Shown here piece by piece: positions 19,370 to 31,517 of a DNA stretch of 64,000 bases (its first letter is position 1; each line of letters starts with the position of its first letter). The stretch spans positions 682,001 to 746,000 of the forward strand of contig BLSF01000002.1 of NCBI GenBank assembly GCA_012862575.1, in the 5' to 3' direction. The position numbers and the translations under genes are program-made. Below the pieces are notes generated by a model. The model was not told the DNA's origin and searched no databases. It saw only the letters and a list, made by a program, of their open reading frames with translations. The DNA comes from Parietichytrium sp. I65-24A (lineage: Eukaryota; Sar; Bigyra; Thraustochytrida; Thraustochytriidae).

Positions 19370-20433
19370 ATCTATTCCCAACAGCGACAATGGTACTGCG
19401 TAAACGACACGCATCTTAAGTTGGCAAGTTAGACATGTCATGCTTGACTAGTGTGAAAATTGTACCACTGGACTCTCAGCAAGCGATGTATCGACTGTAT
19501 CGACTCTCTAAGCTAACACTCTTGGTTTTGAGATGCTCATGCAGCATTCCGCGACTTCGGCAAAGCTTAGAGCGCTCGAGAGAAGGGATTTATTTGTGCA
19601 ATAAGCCAGCAGAAGAGGTCAACTTCAACGCTTTCTCTCTCTCAAAGTTGAAATCGATCACAACTAATGCCTGAGCGCGAGAAACGTAGCACAAGTTAAC
19701 CATCAAGGATTCCCGGAGAGGCGAGACTAGCAGCGGGCGCCCTGCTTTCTCCTTCTGGCGAGCGGGAAGAGAAGTTGGTGAGAATCTGCAAATAAGCGCT
19801 CTTTGAAGCTACCTTCAAGGAATCTGGAAGCCGCCAGATGCAGCGAGCTTTTCGGCCCGCACTCAAATCGTAACAACAGAGGGAATAGAAAAGGGGGATT
19901 AGGAACCAGCCTTTTGAAACTTGTGTCCAAGCTCGAGCATTCTTGTCAACCTGAACTTGTACCAGCACCTTTACAGCGCCTTTGCACGGAGAAATAAAAT
20001 TGTGAATTTTGCTCTTTCAAGGATCAGCTCGGACATGGTCTGCTCTGCGTCCGTGAGAGGCCGTCGTTGCCGAGCTCCTCCTTTCCCTATCTCATATTCT
20101 TTCCAGATTAAAAAAATTCTACTTCTTCGACTATCTGCAATTGAGAAACAGATGTATTCAACAGTTTTCTATTTTTTCAAATGTTTTAAAAAAAAAAATT
20201 GAAGAGTGAAGCTGTGATTTTGAACGCTTTCGAATAAACATGATCTAATAAGGCGAAACTTTGCTGAATCAGAGCAGAACAATGAGTCAATATAGATTCT
20301 GTGGACGGACCGATACCGATGGACAAAAGAACAGAGAGAGAGCCACAAAGCCATCTTTAACGAAGCAGCTTTCAAAATTGGTCCAGTCGTGACCCTCTCC
20401 CTCTTGCCTCTCAATCAAAGCCACTCGCCGAGA

Positions 20434-20500
20434 GCATGAGACGCGAGACACGTGAAACACGTGAGACGCGTGAGAGGCGGGAAAGGCGGGAGAGGCGAGC
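20434..20500. repeat. Degenerate GAGACGCGTGA repeat with two CACGTG boxes
   Basis: A decayed tandem repeat built around GAGACRCGTGA contains two CACGTG palindromes nine bases apart (20449-20454 and 20458-20463), the core recognised by bHLH/bZIP-type factors in many eukaryotes. It lies about 960 bp from the eIF3f start, so a regulatory role is only a possibility. Confidence 0.5.
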
Positions 20501-21171
20501 GTGAGTGAAGTGCGTTTTTTTTGGCTCTTGCATTTATTTTCTTTTTCTTTGGTTCTCCTCTTTTCTCCTTCTTCCTCCCGCTGTTAGGATGGGTATGGAA
20601 CAGTTGAGGATCCCCACAAGGCGAACACACGAGGTCGCTAGGACTATCCCCTCAGGGCCTCGTTGAGGATGAAATTCTTAATAGAAACTTATGCAAGGCG
20701 GTAGACGTTCGTCGGATGTACATTCCTCCCGTCAACCAACCTGTTGGTAGTACTTCTTACTGGAAATTTAACACTGTGCCAGGAGATGCAGCAGAGATGT
20801 AGGCGCAGTACAGTACCTATGCGATCGTATAACTGTGTGCGCTGCTGGCTGGAGAAAGAATTCTACGTTCTCCCGTCAAAATCAACTGATTGCCTCTACA
20901 CAATCCACTCCTACGTTTCGTCCTATTTAAGCTCTACAGCTTCTGACAATTTCATCCCGTCCACATCGCAGCTCGTCGTTGTCGGCGCAGCTGACTTCAA
21001 GCGAGCAGCTCTTTGTTCATCCAATGCGTTCCCCAGGTTAGGGCGTAGGTTAGGGCTCGTGCTGGGTGGATATGAGCGCTCGAACTCAAGGCTAGCGGCG
21101 CCTATCGCTTGCTATGGGCTCCTTGTTGGTGGATAGTGGCGACTGGGTCAAAGAGAGGAAACGAGAAAGGA

Positions 21172-21220
21172 TAGAGAGAGAGAGAGAGAGATAAGAGAGA
21201 GAGAATAGAGAGAGGGGGAC
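21172..21220 (+). promoter_or_regulatory. GA microsatellite upstream of eIF3f
   Basis: A polypurine run of GA dinucleotides on the sense strand lies about 200-250 bp before the eIF3f start, followed by a second GA-rich patch near 21340-21366. The position and strand match the GA tracts of other genes here. Confidence 0.5.
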
Positions 21221-21421
21221 GGAGAATGTCTAACGGAGATACCGTGATGGGTAGAAATCTGGGATTGGATTACGGAAAACGTAGTAAAGTGGAGGAGTAG
21301 AAAGTGTACGCGGACAGCTAGTGGGATCCTCGGAGACAGACAGATAGAGGGAGAGAAAGAGAGGCATTTGGTGAGCTCCGAGATAGTTTGTGAGAGGGTT
21401 GAGCTATTGGGACGATCAGAG

Positions 21422-22309
21422 ATGGCTGAGGGAGGAGATTCGGAGCGGGTCAAGCAGGTGGTGAAGATCCACCCAGTGGTGCTGTTCTCGATCCTGGACC
21501 ACTACATCCACAGGAATGACGGACAAAAGAGGGTAATCGGGACGCTGCTTGGAACCAAGACCTCGAGCACGATCGTGGTGAAGAACTGCTTCCCGGTGCC
21601 TCATGTAGAGAAAGGCCAGGAGGAGGTCGCCGTGGGCAAGGACTACTCGAAACATATGCTGCAGTTGCACGAGAAGATCAACGCGAATGAAGAGGTTGTG
21701 GGTTGGTACGCCACCGCTATTGGAGATGGCCCAATGATCAATCACCAGAGTTGTCTGATTCAGGACTTCTACAATGCAGAGTGCATTGATCCAGTTCACC
21801 TTGTTGTTGATACTTCGCTGACTAACCACATGCTCTCCGTCAAAGCCTTTCTTAGTGACTCTATTCAGCTTGGCGAGAGTGTGCTGGCAGCATCGTTTAA
21901 CCAGCTCAAGGTTGAGCTTCAGTGCTCCGAGCCTGAGAGGATTGGGTTGGACATGATGATCAAGTCTTCCACAACAAAGCGCCTTGACACAACCAAACAG
22001 CTCGAGGACTCGCATGAGATTAACTCGGATATTGAAAACCTGGAGCAATCTGTAACCCGTCTGCTCTCCATGCTTGAGACGGTGAGCGCATACGTAGATG
22101 ATGTCGTGGCAAAGCGCAGGCAGCCAGACTACAAGATCGGAACCCGGATCGCCAGTGTGGTGTCCATGGTGCCACGCATCCAGCCAGAGCTCTTTGCAAA
22201 GACTTTTAGGAACAACTTGCAAGACCTTTTGATGGTGGTCTACTTGTCCAACATGACCCGCACGCAACTTGCCGTTGCAGAGCGCATCGGAAAGACTCCA
22301 ACTGCTTGA
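21422..22309 (+). CDS. EIF3F: Eukaryotic translation initiation factor 3 subunit F
   Basis: 295 aa, single exon. The ATG at 21422 is followed by an acidic start (MAEGGDSE). The protein is an MPN-domain subunit of eIF3, which gathers the 43S pre-initiation complex on mRNA. Matches seen: KIHPVVLFSILDHYIHRN, RVIGTLLGT, KNCFPVPH, EEVAVGKDYSKHML, VVGWYATAIGDGP, IHLVVDTSL-like VHLVVDTSLTNH, and ERIGLDMMIKSS. The metal-binding HxHPx7SxxD of active JAMM peptidases is absent (the site reads INHQSCLIQD), as expected for the MPN-minus eIF3f. The C-terminal helix NNLQDLLMVVYLSNMTRTQ is the family's interaction helix. CSN6 and PSMD7 are relatives, but the motifs fit eIF3f best. Confidence 0.93.
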   Translation: MAEGGDSERVKQVVKIHPVVLFSILDHYIHRNDGQKRVIGTLLGTKTSSTIVVKNCFPVPHVEKGQEEVAVGKDYSKHMLQLHEKINANEEVVGWYATAIGDGPMINHQSCLIQDFYNAECIDPVHLVVDTSLTNHMLSVKAFLSDSIQLGESVLAASFNQLKVELQCSEPERIGLDMMIKSSTTKRLDTTKQLEDSHEINSDIENLEQSVTRLLSMLETVSAYVDDVVAKRRQPDYKIGTRIASVVSMVPRIQPELFAKTFRNNLQDLLMVVYLSNMTRTQLAVAERIGKTPTA

Positions 22310-22732
22310 TTTGATAGGGTAGATCTTTGTGGTCCGTGACTAATTCTTTTTTCCCCTACATTTGTACTGCGACGATATCTCCTTTATAATTTTCTTCTCC
22401 CCCCTTTCTTTCTTCTATCACGTGCCGTTTTCAACTCAACTGCACCCCGTGGCTTCGTCACCTAAATGAAACTTTGTCCTTTATTCTGCTCTGTGCGTCT
22501 TGGCTTGCAAGAGAAGCTACGTGTAGAGTTTTCGTAGTCTAGTTTGGACGACGTCATGTTGTTCGAAAATTTGGAAACGTTCTCACTTTTCAAAACGTAA
22601 AACGTTGAATTCTTTCTTTTCACCTTCAATCTTAAATTTCTTTCTTTAATTAATCGACCATCAAACAGGAACTATTTTAGAAAACATGAGCGGCAGGCAG
22701 GTGAGATTCACACAAAATAACATTCATACCTG
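22310..22732. other. Convergent 3' region between eIF3f and Hv1 genes
   Basis: About 420 bp, rich in T and AT. It ends near two closely spaced stop codons. No gene or repeat is recognised. Confidence 0.45.
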
Positions 22733-23746
22733 CTAATTTGTCGGTATCTCCTGCTGTCTTTGCGTATCTTGGGAGCTCTTATGCCGTGAGGCAGAAACAC
22801 CGGGTCGCGCGCCTCCTTGACTGTCATCAGCTGTCGGATCAGGAGATGGGAGATCTTCGCCGTCCGAGAGCGGCTCAAACTCCGAGTCATCATCATCGTC
22901 CCCGTTATCGCCAGTCAGCTCTCGCTGCTCTTGGATAAATTTGTCAAACTCCTGCTTCTCCTCCTCGCCAATGATTTCGGCTATCGACTCAAGGCCTTGA
23001 ACTTTGGCCATGGTCTGAGCAGCGATCTGCAGCGCTTCGCGCATGGTATCGAGCTCCTCCTTTTGAGCACGAAAGGTCTGCTCAAGACGCTTGTATTTTT
23101 CGATCTCCCTCCTGTGCGCCAGCTCTGACTTTTTGACTCGCAACTTCAAGCTCTCTACCTTCTCTTCGGATGCTACAAGCTTGTCCTTGGTGGCTTCGTG
23201 GGCCTCTTCGTTCGCAACTAGCGCTGCATTGACCATTCGTGCGACCCTCCAGAAACGAAAAATGTTCAGCAACTTCATTGCGGCAGCACGCTCCGGGACA
23301 CCGGAAGGCTCATTACTCGACATCATCCCGTAAAACATGGCTCCGACGATCACGATGTCCAGAGAGTATCCAAAGTGCGAGAAAGTGCTTGCTTTGTAGG
23401 CTCCCAGCACAAGGCCGATCTCAAACATGAACACCAATAGACTAATCCCGGACTGGTACTCCAAAATTCTGACAAATGGGTCGTTCCAGCCCTTGGCTTT
23501 CGCATACAGCTGATAAAACCCGCTCAGCAGGTCAATAACAATCAACACAACCACCACAAGCTGAACTTCCTGCGACTGCACCAGGTTCCCAACCCGAGAG
23601 AATGTCGTCAATTTCTCCTCGCTGATCGCATCTTTCCCTGTCTCAGACTGCCTTCTCGCGCTCTCTTCCAGCCGAGCATCTTCTTTCTGCTGCACATTCC
23701 GCTTCCGGATGGCTGAAAACTCCTCGAAAGAGAGGTCCGAGGACAT
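22733..23746 (-). CDS. Voltage-gated proton channel Hv1
   Basis: 337 aa from the ATG at 23746 (an open extension upstream starts only at a TTG). Hv1 is a four-helix voltage sensor that itself conducts protons outward on depolarisation. It acts in pH control, and in some algae in calcification or signalling. Seen: S1 with the selectivity aspartate (D72 in VLIVIDLLSGF), S2 with E109 (FMFEIG), S3 with D130 (YSLDIVIVG), and S4 with the signature F-R-F-W-R-V-A-R, giving R164, R167 and R170. A long coiled coil (about 180-285) follows S4, as in Hv1 dimers, then an acidic tail with an aspartate run. Human Lys157 in S2 is a valine or neighbouring residue here. The N-terminus is charged and helical. 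It shares a 930 bp divergent region with the LRR-ankyrin gene. Confidence 0.92.
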   Translation of the reverse strand: MSSDLSFEEFSAIRKRNVQQKEDARLEESARRQSETGKDAISEEKLTTFSRVGNLVQSQEVQLVVVVLIVIDLLSGFYQLYAKAKGWNDPFVRILEYQSGISLLVFMFEIGLVLGAYKASTFSHFGYSLDIVIVGAMFYGMMSSNEPSGVPERAAAMKLLNIFRFWRVARMVNAALVANEEAHEATKDKLVASEEKVESLKLRVKKSELAHRREIEKYKRLEQTFRAQKEELDTMREALQIAAQTMAKVQGLESIAEIIGEEEKQEFDKFIQEQRELTGDNGDDDDDSEFEPLSDGEDLPSPDPTADDSQGGARPGVSASRHKSSQDTQRQQEIPTN

Positions 23747-24264
23747 TTCTCCTTCCACGCCTCCACGCCTCTGCCTAGGAGAGTTTCTATAGCAGCCACT
23801 TTTGTGGCTCTGTACAGCGCAAACAAACTTCTCAAAACGCCGATTTGGGACAGTACTCGCGGACACTCGCCGGCTCACACGTCCCACTCTCTCTCTTAAA
23901 ATCAATGAAAACAATTGCGCAAATTGTATAAAGCTGTATCAAGCTTCACTAGGACACCTCACTCTGCTCACGGTATACCCCTCTGAAACTATGAAAACGG
24001 TTGGGAGAACAAAGAAGAGCTCTTCGGGTCCTTTTGGAGTCTTCGCTATTGTTCTTCTGTATGTAAGCCACGTGATGGTGCGCAAGAGCTCCAACAAGAA
24101 ACGACGTAAAAATGACTTGATGCAGCACTCGCTCAGCTCGCATCAGCGTCTCTTGGGCACTCACTGTCAATTCCCTATTCACCATTCGCCATTGGCCACA
24201 GCTTCGTTTATTCATTCACTATTCACTATCAATCATATCAACCAATGAAAAGCCATTGTTTGAA

Positions 24265-24307
24265 TGAGTGAGTGAGTGAGTGAGTGAGTGAGTGATAGAT
24301 AGATAGA
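24265..24307. repeat. TGAG and GATA tetranucleotide repeats
   Basis: About seven TGAG units are followed directly by three to four GATA units in the Hv1/LRR-ankyrin intergenic region. Confidence 0.85.
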
Positions 24308-24402
24308 TCCGGTGAAACGAATGAGACCGTGACACTGGCAGTGACTGTGACTGTGACACTGTCAATTAACAATAGCAAGTTCGACTTGCTGCTACAGTGA
24401 GT

Positions 24403-24461
24403 AATGGGCAATGGGCAATGGGCAATGGGCAATGGGCAATGGGCAATGGGCAATGGGCAAT
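24403..24461. repeat. ATGGGCA heptamer minisatellite
   Basis: About eight perfect tandem copies of a seven-base unit lie 215-270 bp before the LRR-ankyrin start. The perfection of the copies suggests recent expansion or active length change. Because seven is not a multiple of three, it reads in all frames as a periodic peptide, which explains chance open frames here. Confidence 0.9.
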
Positions 24462-24625
24462 GAATGAGCTATTTGCGTGCGGAGCTTGAGGACGAGCAAG
24501 TGAAGGGAGGGAGGCAGGGAAGAGAGGAAGAATTTGGGCAAGTGCAGAGTTAGCTGCCGTAGCTGCGCGTGGGTGTGCGATTGAACAGCGACCCGTTGGT
24601 GGAGGAGCGGCAAGAATATTGGAGG

Positions 24626-24649
24626 CCGGGCAGCCGGGCAGCCGGGCAG
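24626..24649. repeat. CCGGGCAG octamer triplet
   Basis: Three perfect copies of an eight-base GC-rich unit lie 26-49 bp upstream of the LRR-ankyrin ATG, probably within its 5'UTR. Confidence 0.85.
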
Positions 24650-24674
24650 CGAGCGTGCGCACGAGCAGAGAGCG

Positions 24675-27329
24675 ATGGAGACGGGCGTGGATGGAGACAG
24701 CATGGAGGAGCTCCGGCAAGAGAATGCAGCGCTCAGGCGGCAGGTCGAGGATCTTCGGAACGAGCTTTTGATATCGGAGGATGCAGCGACGACACACAAC
24801 TCCTCGGAGCAGCAGGGCGGAGAAACTCCGAAGAATATTAATAAAATGCGAGCTCAGAATAAGTCCCTGTTCAACAGGCTCGCGGCCCAGAAAGCGGCCA
24901 CCGCGACTGCGCAGGATGAGCTAAAGAAGAGGGACGCGCAAATATGTATTTTGACTGAGCATATTGAGAAGCTGATGAATACGCTCAAACAGCAGGGCAT
25001 GGCGAAGAAAGAAGCGGCTCAAAAGGCAACAGAGCTGTCAAAAGATCTCGATTCCGCGCATGTGGAGCTTGGCAAATTGAAAGAGTCCACGAAAGTGGCC
25101 AAGTCGCAAGCATTCTCGCTAGGCAAACAAGACGTCCTGCTAACCAAGCAATTGCAAGTGATGGACAACAAGTTCCAAAACTTGTATCGAACGTATCAGC
25201 AGACCAAATCTCAAGCAGCCCGCAAAGACCAAATGCACGCCATGCAGATTGAGCAGATCTCCAATTGGGTGTGGACGACCAACAACAAGATTAACGATAT
25301 GGTCACGGCAAGGACCAACACGCTATTATCCGCTCTTAAGCTATTCGAGTCCATATACGGTCAGATGAGTTGCGCCGTAGTCGACTTCCAGGACTGCATG
25401 CTCAGGGATGTGGGCGTGAAAGCTCTCGCTCGAACCATCCAAGCTGTGGTCGCAAGACAGGTGCAACGAAAGGAAGCGTCGCAGCAGGCGCATGCTAAGC
25501 GGTTTGAAGCTTGGAACAGAGGCGGCGGGCACGGGCCGATCCCCACGTTTGGGAGCCAGGCACAAGGGTTGCCAACCAAGTCTTGCGTGCTCAATCTTGC
25601 TTACAACGGAATCACAGATAAAGGCGTCAAATCTCTTGCTGTGGCGTTGGCAAAGTGCAAAAACATCACCGAAATAGATTTGCGGGGCAACCAAATCACA
25701 AAAAAGGCGATCCCGTTCATTGCGGATGCTCTCATGTACAATGGAAACATTGAGGCGGTCGATCTCAGTGGAAACTATTGCTCCAAGGACGACCTGGCAA
25801 ACTACATTGAACGGCTGAGCACGAGAGAGAGTGAGGCTTTGGCGGAGCAGGCACCGAGTGGAGAAGTTCTCGCGGAATCCGACACAGATACGGACAGCGA
25901 GGCGGACAACAACGTAGCACAGCACACAGGCAGCAGTAATCGGACTTTGCCAGTCCTCAGTTCATTTGACAAATACGATCACAGCCTTTTTCGGTATCGA
26001 AGTGTACCAAGGCCAAAAAGCGCTCCGCCACGTCCGTACACGACAAAGGAGGAGAGAATGCCAGACTCTTATTTGCCGGAGCACGCCTATCACTCCGAGC
26101 ATAAGGCAACGGAGCTTCACAAAGTGAGGCACAGTGATATTCTGCGACATATCACTCGCGCGCGACTTTTTCCTCCTCAAAAGTCGCCGTACTCGGCTCT
26201 CAGCCGGATCACACTGGACAGTATTTCCTCCAAACAAGCCCAGAATCCAGATCGTCGGATCCGCCCACGACCTGAGTCAGCCATGATCAGTCGAGATGGG
26301 GGCCAAGAACTTCCAAATTTGGCATCCGCCATGACCAAGCAAGTCACCGGCAGACCCTCCAGCGCGATACCCGGGGTGAGCACAACAAGCGGCGGCAAAA
26401 TCAAATTCGGTCCAAGTAAAATTCGCAACAGACTTCAGGTGTCAACAAGCATCCCGGTCCAAAAATCGCAAGGGTCCCCTGCTTCACAATCTCATTCGAT
26501 GCTGCCATCTCCGACGAAAAGCGGAAAGGTGACCCTGTTAGGGTCGCCGTCTGCATCTAGGTTCTCCCCAGCTGCGAACGGAAAGCGATCCACTCATCCG
26601 AAAACCAGAGATGCTTTCGCTGAGCCTGAGAGTGTGGATGAAAGCGGTGATCAGGAGCTCCCAAGAGATCAATCGTCTAAAGAATTGGACACAAAATCTT
26701 ATGCGCCTCCTAGTATGCAATGCGTTTTCTCATACGCCCGAAAGGGCAACATCGGCGGGATCCTGAACTTTATGAAAAAGATTGAACCCAGCCCTCTGAT
26801 GGCGAAGGCGCCACTTTCGTTCCATCCGGACATGAGGCAAAATGAAACGGGCGAGACCGTTATTATGCACGCTGCTCGCGCTGGGCAAAAACAGGTCGTC
26901 GAGCTAATGCTTGAGAAAGGCGGCGATATCAATATGCTCAGTAATGAGGGATGGACTGCACTTCACCACGCAGTTGATGCCGGCCAATTTGAGATGCTCG
27001 AGGCTCTGCTTCAATACGGATGCGATCCGAATCTGGGAGCTGGATATTCGTCAGGAACCGCTCTGCACTTGGCCCTGAGACTCGTGAGTTTTGAAGCGGT
27101 CTGCAAATTGCTTGAGCACAGGGCCGTAGATATTGAAAGTCGCGATAGGAAAGGGCGCTCACCTCTACATATTGCAGCGTTATCTGGCCGCGTTCATATC
27201 GCCAACCTGCTCCGACAACATGGTGCGCGAGGCAGTTGCAAAGATCGAAAGGGGAAGTCGCCCTTGGAGTACGCGCAAAGCCGAACAGATGTAGCGATGG
27301 AGGAAGCTCTGCGGCGTTTCAATAATTAG
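24675..27329 (+). CDS. Coiled-coil, leucine-rich repeat and ankyrin repeat protein
   Basis: Single exon, 884 aa. Domain order: coiled coil (about 10-190, with leucine-spaced heptads such as ALRRQVEDLRNELL), a helical linker, two RNI-type leucine-rich repeats (about 300-375; LNLAYNGITDKGVKSLAVAL and IDLRGNQITKKAIPFIADAL, then VDLSGN), a long basic, Ser/Pro-rich disordered middle (about 390-675), and a C-terminal ankyrin block of four repeats (about 680-875) with TVIMHAARAG, GWTALHHAVDAG, TALHLALRL and SPLHIAALSGR. Both repeat types bind proteins. The combination suggests a scaffold, perhaps cytoskeletal or ciliary, but that is a guess. No catalytic motif is seen. Few LRR copies are present, so more may have decayed. 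Confidence 0.82.
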   Translation: METGVDGDSMEELRQENAALRRQVEDLRNELLISEDAATTHNSSEQQGGETPKNINKMRAQNKSLFNRLAAQKAATATAQDELKKRDAQICILTEHIEKLMNTLKQQGMAKKEAAQKATELSKDLDSAHVELGKLKESTKVAKSQAFSLGKQDVLLTKQLQVMDNKFQNLYRTYQQTKSQAARKDQMHAMQIEQISNWVWTTNNKINDMVTARTNTLLSALKLFESIYGQMSCAVVDFQDCMLRDVGVKALARTIQAVVARQVQRKEASQQAHAKRFEAWNRGGGHGPIPTFGSQAQGLPTKSCVLNLAYNGITDKGVKSLAVALAKCKNITEIDLRGNQITKKAIPFIADALMYNGNIEAVDLSGNYCSKDDLANYIERLSTRESEALAEQAPSGEVLAESDTDTDSEADNNVAQHTGSSNRTLPVLSSFDKYDHSLFRYRSVPRPKSAPPRPYTTKEERMPDSYLPEHAYHSEHKATELHKVRHSDILRHITRARLFPPQKSPYSALSRITLDSISSKQAQNPDRRIRPRPESAMISRDGGQELPNLASAMTKQVTGRPSSAIPGVSTTSGGKIKFGPSKIRNRLQVSTSIPVQKSQGSPASQSHSMLPSPTKSGKVTLLGSPSASRFSPAANGKRSTHPKTRDAFAEPESVDESGDQELPRDQSSKELDTKSYAPPSMQCVFSYARKGNIGGILNFMKKIEPSPLMAKAPLSFHPDMRQNETGETVIMHAARAGQKQVVELMLEKGGDINMLSNEGWTALHHAVDAGQFEMLEALLQYGCDPNLGAGYSSGTALHLALRLVSFEAVCKLLEHRAVDIESRDRKGRSPLHIAALSGRVHIANLLRQHGARGSCKDRKGKSPLEYAQSRTDVAMEEALRRFNN

Positions 27330-27512
27330 ACCAGCAGTCACCGACTTTAAGATATATCAAAGCTTTGTCCCACAAGGAACGAAAACTGTCTTGGAAATTA
27401 GAATGTAAAAATGAAACTAACTACTAGTAGTAGCTCAAAAATATACAGAAGAAGAGAAAGATTACTTATGATATGCAGAAAGGAATGGCTGTTAAATTAG
27501 CTTTGCCACAGA

Positions 27513-29654
<2,142 letters not shown>

Positions 29655-29694
29655 CTTGCGTCTCCTCTTTTCCACTTTGCTGTTCTGGAAGCGG

Positions 29695-29757
29695 GCCTCT
29701 TCCTCTCTTCCTCCTCTCACTATCTCTCTATCTCACTATCTCACTTTCTCCTTCAGC
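29695..29757 (-). promoter_or_regulatory. GA-rich tract upstream of LysRS
   Basis: A pyrimidine-rich + strand run with CTCACTAT and CTCT units is polypurine on the LysRS sense strand, 40-105 bp before its ATG. It fits the pattern of sense-strand GA tracts before genes in this window. Confidence 0.45.
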
Positions 29758-30041
29758 TCCTTTGGTAGAAGCTTCCTTTTTATCACTTCCATCACTCCAT
29801 CCCATGCTTAGTCACGCGCTGACTGACAGTACGCCGCCCCTACGCTGCCTGCGCGTCTCTGCTAGCGCGAGGCTGTGATGGCTACGAGTCCGCATGGAAA
29901 TAATTAATCGAATCACTCCAATCACTGACTATCTCCATCCGCACCGATTGTATGGTTTGGATTGTTTGGATTGTATGGTTTGCACGGATGCTTGGATTGT
30001 GTGGACTCCACTCGCAGCGATCATGATGGCTGTGACTAACT

Positions 30042-30049
30042 TACCGGTA
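30042..30049. promoter_or_regulatory. TACCGGTA palindrome
   Basis: The same octamer as at 5391, 30451 and 41764. It lies in the LysRS upstream region, 388 bp from its start. Confidence 0.25.
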
Positions 30050-30450
30050 CCTTGGTTTTGAGTACCATACTGACAGTGAGTACTGACTGGGATTACCAAC
30101 CACTGCACCTCGTTGCGCCACCAAATCGTTAGCGATGTCACCCATTGTCTCCCACGCCATTCACTCACTCGCTCACTCACTGTCCAACCAGATGCGGTGT
30201 CACCAGTGTCGCCGCAACCTGCAACAGCGGCTTCCGACTGGGACCGAGACTTTTGGGTCACTTTTGATTAATCTATCTTCATCAGAATCAGATCTATCAG
30301 AACTCGTCCATTGAAAGAATATATTGATTAAAAGCGTTGACCGCAACAGGAGACAGTTCGGTCCGTTTCCGATGTGGGCCGGCGCTGGTGACGAGCTGCC
30401 ATGAACTGCTCGCAGTGCCAAGCGCAGAGGGACCAACTTGAATGCTGTGG

Positions 30451-30458
30451 TACCGGTA
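30451..30458. promoter_or_regulatory. TACCGGTA palindrome
   Basis: A second copy of the octamer in the same divergent region, about 400 bp from the first and 1.2 kb before the lysine-rich gene. Confidence 0.25.
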
Positions 30459-30473
30459 CTAATACCGACCGAC

Positions 30474-30497
30474 CATCATCATCATCATCATCATCAT
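30474..30497. repeat. CAT trinucleotide repeat
   Basis: Eight perfect CAT units in an intergenic region. Confidence 0.9.
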
Positions 30498-31490
30498 GCT
30501 GTTCCTCAAAAGGTGGGTTCTCACCAATACATGCACGGATCCATCCATCATTTTCGTCGTCTTGCTTGTGATTTGTCTCTCAATACTACTCTTCTGACCT
30601 GAAGTTTCCGTTCTGAATTCTGAATTTTGAATTGTGATAGTTTCGAGTTGTCAACAGCGATAACTCGCATCTTTTTCTTTTTTTTTTCCTTTCGTGTTGG
30701 AAGTTGCATTCTGCGCTGTGATTGTCACACGTTGTGGCAGAGTGAATCGTGGTCACCCGGATTATTATTTCAGGTAGAAAAGCGATAACAAAGACCTAAC
30801 CCTCCCTGCGCGAATTTTCCCTTCTTTTTCTCCAGCATTTTCAAACGAATTCTGATTTATTCGTGACCAATTCTCAGCTTTACACGATTCTGCGATTCTT
30901 ACAAGCAGCTACTCCCGTTCGATACAGCATCTAGTCACGGTTACCGGTCATCTAGTGCAAGGCTTTCCCGTCGTTCCCTCCAGTTCTTTTTCGTTCTCCG
31001 ACCTCGTTGTACCGTGACCTCTACCAATTATTATCCCAGCACTACTCGTACGCTACGACCATGCACCACTATCTCCCGGTAACTACCGTCCTCGGTATCA
31101 CTCAGTACGAATAGGCTTTGAACTAAACTACCTAACAAAAACAGAGAGGGAAAAAAAGAAAAGAGGGACAAAGGATGATGAAGGCGAATAAGGAAAAGAA
31201 TCTGTGAAACGAAAGCTATTTTGTCCTAATTCTACTTTCCTTTTATTCCATTTCTATTTTGATTGAGAGTGAGAGTTTTTGATTGATTTTTTTTCTCCCG
31301 CAACCTGTGCACACCGCAGAACTGGCCACTGCAATCCGTTATCCCGCTACACTATCAAATACAGCGAAGAGTACAGCGAGTACAGAGAGAATCGTACCAG
31401 AATCTTACGGTCCTCAGTGCGGTGTGCCAGTACTCGGGGACTCGGGGTGGCACTCGTAGACTCGTAGAGCCCGACGTTAAGGATCCAGGC

Positions 31491-31517
31491 GATAGATAGA
31501 TAGATAGATAGATAGAT
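31491..31517. repeat. GATA tetranucleotide repeat
   Basis: Nearly seven perfect GATA units lie about 120 bp upstream of the lysine-rich gene start, probably in its 5' leader or core promoter. Confidence 0.9.

Larger units (their letters stand above)
18312..21421. other. 3.1 kb gene-free region between zinc-knuckle gene and eIF3f
   Basis: No convincing gene is seen. The region holds the upstream area of the CNBP-like gene (CTCCTCCTT repeats and CT microsatellite), GGT, GAA and GGTCAC repeats, a pair of CACGTG boxes, and a GA microsatellite before eIF3f. Short open frames here (for example 18965-19270, 19435-19674, 20744-21136) have repeat-driven or random composition and no recognisable motif. 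Confidence 0.45.
23747..24674. promoter_or_regulatory. Divergent promoter region, Hv1 (-) and LRR-ankyrin (+)
   Basis: 928 bp lie between two start codons. It is packed with tandem repeats: TGAG then GATA units (24265-24307), an ATGGGCA heptamer array (about 24403-24461), a purine-rich patch (about 24495-24535) and three CCGGGCAG octamers (24626-24649) just before the LRR-ankyrin ATG. A CT run lies about 140 bp before the Hv1 start (23886-23896). Confidence 0.5.

Noticed and set aside
21416-22267. 283-codon antisense open frame opposite eIF3f
   Set aside because: His/Leu/Val-rich shadow of a well conserved gene with no family match.
24403-24461. Possible CRISPR-like array
   Set aside because: The repeats are contiguous seven-base units without spacers, in a eukaryotic genome.
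24238-24799. Open frames with periodic His-Cys-Pro-Leu peptides on the minus strand
   Set aside because: They are read-outs of the ATGGGCA heptamer array and antisense to the LRR-ankyrin gene start.
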